Positions 61,059-64,000 of a stretch of 64,000 bases of DNA are shown here, in pieces. The notes under the pieces are model-generated. The model did not search any database. It saw only the letters and a list, made by a program, of their open reading frames with translations, and was not told the DNA's origin. The first letter of the stretch is position 1, and each line of letters opens with the position of its first letter. Position numbers and translations under genes: made by a program. Source of the DNA: Clostridiales bacterium (GTDB lineage: Bacteria; Bacillota; Clostridia; Saccharofermentanales; DTU023); NCBI GenBank assembly GCA_004556925.1, contig SFFI01000008.1:1-64000 (forward strand), written 5' to 3'.

Positions 61059-62558
61059 CTAAATATACTTTTCAGCTAAGGTCAGGATTTCTTCCTGGCT
61101 GGTCTGGCTGGCATCGACTTCTCCGGCCACGTGGCCGTTGGACATGACCAAGATCCGGTCGCAAATGCCTAAGAGTTCAGGCATTTCGGAAGAAACAACC
61201 ATAACTGCCTTGCCCTCGGAGGCCAGATTGATAATTAATTGATAAATTTCGTATTTAGCACCGACATCAATGCCGCGGGTAGGCTCGTCCAGGAGCAGGA
61301 CCTCAGGCTCGGTCAGGAGCCAGCGGCCTAAGAGCACTTTTTGCTGGTTGCCGCCGGAGAGGGAACGAATGGCCGTGGCCCGGCTGGGAGTCTTGATCCG
61401 CAGGGCTTCAATGGACTTATCTGTATCCCGCTCCATGGCCTTGCTATCTAGGTAGAAGCCGCGCTTCAAATAACTAGAGGTGTGGGCAATGATGGTATTG
61501 TCCGTGATATCCCGAATGGCAAAAATACCCGTGGCCCGCCGCTCCTCCGTCAAGAGGGCAAAGCCGTTCTTAACCGATTCCTGCGGGGTATGGTTGTAGA
61601 TTTCCTTGCCATGCAGACGGATGGTCCCGCCGCTCCGGGTCATCACGCCGAAGAGGGTCTCTAAGACCTCCGTGCGGCCGGACCCGTCCAAGCCGGCTAC
61701 ACCTAAAATTTCTCCCTGGCGGAGTTCAAAAGACACGTCTTCCAGGAGATTATAGGCGCCGGACATGCCCTGAACTTCCAGGGCAACCTCGCCTGGTGTG
61801 TTGGTCTTGTCCGGGAAACGGTGGGTAAGCTCCCGGCCCACCATCAGCTTAATAATTTCGCCTACGTTGGTTTGGCCCACAGACTTGGTATCCACCCATT
61901 GACCATCCCGCATGACGGTAATTTCATCGGCAATACGGAAAATCTCATCCATCTTGTGGGAGATATAGATAATCCCACAGCCCTGGGCTTTGAGGTCGTT
62001 AATAATCCGGAAAAGGTGGTCTACCTCGTGCTCAGTAAGGGAGGAGGTAGGCTCGTCAAAAACAATTAATTTGGCGTTATAAGAAACAGCCTTGGCAATT
62101 TCGGCCATCTGGCGTTGGGAAACTGGCAGGCTGGACATAATCTGTTTGGGGTTAATATGGACACCTAGATCCTTAAATAAGGCTTTAGTATCCTGGGACA
62201 TTTTGCGTTCGTTGACCATGAGACCGCCCCGGGTGGGGTAACGTCCCAGCCAGAGATTGTCTTGGACAGACCGGGTTAAGGCCTGGTTAAGCTCCTGGTG
62301 TACCATGGCAACACCGTGCTCCATGGCTTCTTTGGGGTTTTGAAAGTTTACCTCTTCACCCTCCAGGAGGATGGCCCCTTCATCGGCATGGTAGATGCCA
62401 AAGAGACACTTCATCAGGGTTGATTTACCTGCGCCATTCTCACCCATGAGGGCATGAACGGTACCTGGATAGACTGTAAGATCAACCTTGTCTAATGCTT
62501 TGACACCAGGGAAGGCCTTGGAAATGCCTCGCATCTCTAATAGTGGCGTACTTGGCAT
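61059..62558 (-). CDS. mglA: Galactose/methyl-galactoside ABC transporter ATPase (two ABC domains)
   Basis: 499 residues with two fused ABC domains. The first has Walker A GENGAGKST and Walker B LIVFDEPTSSL, with the signature region LPVSQRQM. The second has the degenerate P-loop GLDGSGRTE, signature LSGGNQQK and VLLLDEPTRGID. This unequal pair is normal for the family. GGAG lies 7 bases before the ATG at 62558. Confidence 0.95.
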   Translation of the reverse strand: MPSTPLLEMRGISKAFPGVKALDKVDLTVYPGTVHALMGENGAGKSTLMKCLFGIYHADEGAILLEGEEVNFQNPKEAMEHGVAMVHQELNQALTRSVQDNLWLGRYPTRGGLMVNERKMSQDTKALFKDLGVHINPKQIMSSLPVSQRQMAEIAKAVSYNAKLIVFDEPTSSLTEHEVDHLFRIINDLKAQGCGIIYISHKMDEIFRIADEITVMRDGQWVDTKSVGQTNVGEIIKLMVGRELTHRFPDKTNTPGEVALEVQGMSGAYNLLEDVSFELRQGEILGVAGLDGSGRTEVLETLFGVMTRSGGTIRLHGKEIYNHTPQESVKNGFALLTEERRATGIFAIRDITDNTIIAHTSSYLKRGFYLDSKAMERDTDKSIEALRIKTPSRATAIRSLSGGNQQKVLLGRWLLTEPEVLLLDEPTRGIDVGAKYEIYQLIINLASEGKAVMVVSSEMPELLGICDRILVMSNGHVAGEVDASQTSQEEILTLAEKYI

Positions 62559-62577
62559 CACACATCTCCTCTCTTTT

Positions 62578-62611
62578 GAAAAAAGGAGCAGGGCACCCGC
62601 CCTACTCCTTT
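62578..62611 (-). terminator. Attenuating terminator between mglB and mglA
   Basis: AGGAGTAGGGC and GCCCTGCTCCT with a 4-base loop, then six T on the minus strand. Expected to give more binding protein than ATPase and permease. Confidence 0.85.
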
Positions 62612-62635
62612 AATTCCTACAGCTAACAGCGCAAC

Positions 62636-63895
62636 TTATTTGCTCTCAGCAGTCCACTTCTGGTAAGGAACACGAATCTTATCAACGTCTTTATCTACGT
62701 TGAGCTCTTCGGTACCAGCCATCAGCTCTTTACCATCTTTGATATTTTGAACTAGTTGGGTAATGGTAGCAGCCATACCAACGTTATCCTGTTTGACAGA
62801 ACCAACCATTTCACCGGCTTTAATTTTGCCTTGAGCAGTTTCGGTAGCGTCTACACCAAAGATAGGGATATATTTGCCGTCTTCTTTGTTGTAGCCAGCG
62901 TTTTGCAGAGCAGAGAGAGCCCCCAGGGCCATCTCGTCGTTGTTGGCGATAACCAGCTCAACCATGTTGTTTTGCTCTTCAGAGTAAGAACCCAGGATGG
63001 TGGACATATAGTCGTTAGCAGCAGCAGCGGACCACTTACCGTCCTTATCAACTAAGAACTTGGAGTCAGCATTTTCGTCATAGTAAGCCAGAGCTTCTAA
63101 TTTGTTTTCCTTGAGGATCTTGTCGGCATCTTCGACGGCAAACTGGGTACGAGCCTCAGCTTCGGCGTTGCCTTCTTGGCCCTTGAACATGACGTAAGAA
63201 ATCTTACCATCACCGTTGAGGTCAATGTCTTTGAAGTTAGCGACCAGGTAATCACCGATCATTTCGCCTTGCAGGTGACCAGCTTCAGGAGCATCGGTAC
63301 CAACAAAGGCAGCCTTCTCATAGCCGTTCACAACATCGTTGGTGACTTCGCGGTTGAAGAAGATAACAGGAATTTCAGCATCCTTAGCGGCAGCAGCGAT
63401 TTCCTTGGCAGCGTCTTCAGAAGATGTTTCAACTACGTTGACGATTAAGAGGTTAGCGCCAGCGACGATAGCAGACTTGATAGAGTCAGTCTGAGTGGGC
63501 TGAGAACCGGCAGCATCGTAGTTCTTGTATTCAACGCCCATTTTATCCAGCATCTTGTCCATTTCAGAGCGGACAGTAGCGATATAAGCGTCAGCGAAGT
63601 CATAGTAGAAGACACCAATGTTCAGTTCGCCTGCAGGGGCAGCTTCTTCTTTCTTGTCTTCTTCTTTTTTAGCTTCTTTATCATCAGCCTTTTTGTCTTC
63701 TTCTTTTTTGTCTTCTTCCTTAGCGGCCTCAGTTTTTTCTTCTTTTTCTTCCTTGGCAGCTTCGGTCTTTTCTTCCTTGGCAGCTTCTGTGGCAGCCTTG
63801 GTTGCTTCTTCTTTCTTCTTCTCTTCACCTGTACCACAGGCAACGAGGCCGAAAGACATGACTAATACCAGCATAAATGCTAATAATTTTTTCAT
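62636..63895 (-). CDS. mglB: Galactose/glucose-binding lipoprotein
   Basis: 419 residues. Lipoprotein signal with LVACG (Cys20), then a Lys/Glu/Ala-rich linker to about residue 88. The periplasmic-binding fold follows (LNIGVFYYDFADAYIATVRS, NREVTNDVV, FGVDATETAQG). DLNGDGKIS near 225-235 matches the calcium-binding loop of E. coli MglB, supporting galactose/glucose specificity over ribose. GGAGG lies 7 bases before the ATG at 63895. First gene of mglBAC, with galK and galM after it. Confidence 0.95.
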   Translation of the reverse strand: MKKLLAFMLVLVMSFGLVACGTGEEKKKEEATKAATEAAKEEKTEAAKEEKEEKTEAAKEEDKKEEDKKADDKEAKKEEDKKEEAAPAGELNIGVFYYDFADAYIATVRSEMDKMLDKMGVEYKNYDAAGSQPTQTDSIKSAIVAGANLLIVNVVETSSEDAAKEIAAAAKDAEIPVIFFNREVTNDVVNGYEKAAFVGTDAPEAGHLQGEMIGDYLVANFKDIDLNGDGKISYVMFKGQEGNAEAEARTQFAVEDADKILKENKLEALAYYDENADSKFLVDKDGKWSAAAANDYMSTILGSYSEEQNNMVELVIANNDEMALGALSALQNAGYNKEDGKYIPIFGVDATETAQGKIKAGEMVGSVKQDNVGMAATITQLVQNIKDGKELMAGTEELNVDKDVDKIRVPYQKWTAESK

Positions 63896-64000
63896 GTGAT
63901 TTCCTCCAATTTCAATTCTGCTCTTTACATTTTTGCAAATTAACCTAGGCAAACGGAGAGTTTACCGCTCATATGTTATAACCTCAGGCTCCTTTACACT

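Noticed and set aside
63618..63899. Ser-rich plus-strand frame opposite the MglB linker
   Set aside because: Antisense of the Lys/Glu/Ala linker of MglB.

Overview
The window reads as chromosomal DNA of an anaerobic Gram-positive (Bacillota, Clostridia-like) bacterium. The evidence is the set of strong AGGAGG-type ribosome sites, lipoprotein and sortase-type surface proteins, no outer-membrane genes, a desulfoferrodoxin (superoxide reductase), GntP/glycerate and Leloir galactose genes, and an orphan MsmK-type sugar ABC ATPase. I cannot name the genus. Almost everything is ordinary single-copy metabolism, transport and envelope biology. The unusual material is in the spaces between genes and in a few odd protein architectures.

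Layout. 1-7.3 kb: 5' part of a BMP-type nucleoside-binding lipoprotein (runs off the left edge), a MATE exporter, a PrsA/SurA-like foldase and an SDR-type threonine dehydrogenase, separated by repeat islands. 7.6-16.7 kb: a membrane protein, a sortase and a CAP-domain surface protein in one block, then a secreted 5'-nucleotidase, a class-A-like serine hydrolase lipoprotein, an OatA-like acyltransferase and desulfoferrodoxin. 16.8-21 kb: Fur/Zur-type regulator plus zinc ABC transporter (znuA-znuC-znuB), then a PPC/DUF296 protein. 21-22.8 kb: a large repeat island. 22.8-27 kb: MsmK-type ATPase, then glycerate kinase and GntP permease. 27.2-33.6 kb: F1Fo ATP synthase operon (a-c-b-alpha-gamma-beta-epsilon) with no separate delta gene. 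33.7-40.7 kb: glutaminase and a five-gene peptide ABC transporter. 41-44 kb: an AT-rich stretch with an unknown membrane protein, another repeat island and a truncated DUF4143 gene. 44.2-53.9 kb: MFS transporter, ECF sigma factor with its membrane partner, a YitT protein, and a YdjI/YdjG/YdjH-like membrane-stress set with a second SPFH protein and a small ribbon-helix-helix protein. 54-56.3 kb: amidohydrolase and HAD phosphatase. 56.4-57 kb: a second type of palindrome array. 57-63.9 kb: galM, galK and the mglBAC galactose ABC transporter.

Most interesting points. (1) The ATP synthase alpha subunit carries an N-terminal segment of about 72 residues that looks like the C-terminal domain of the delta subunit, and the operon has no room for a separate delta gene. 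(2) At least three intergenic islands (about 3.5-4.3, 21.2-22.6 and 42.4-43.2 kb) are built from the same palindromic modules in the same order, one island being inverted. Part of the module set also occurs alone at about 0.9-1.35 kb, and a related palindrome array lies at 56.4-57.0 kb. They carry no credible gene and look like an undescribed modular repeat family. (3) Short tandem repeats run across the stop codons of several genes. (4) The c subunit has a long N-terminal extension resembling a signal peptide.

All calls come from reading the sequence and recalling protein families. No alignment, structure prediction or database search was run. Residue positions are approximate unless a single residue is named.
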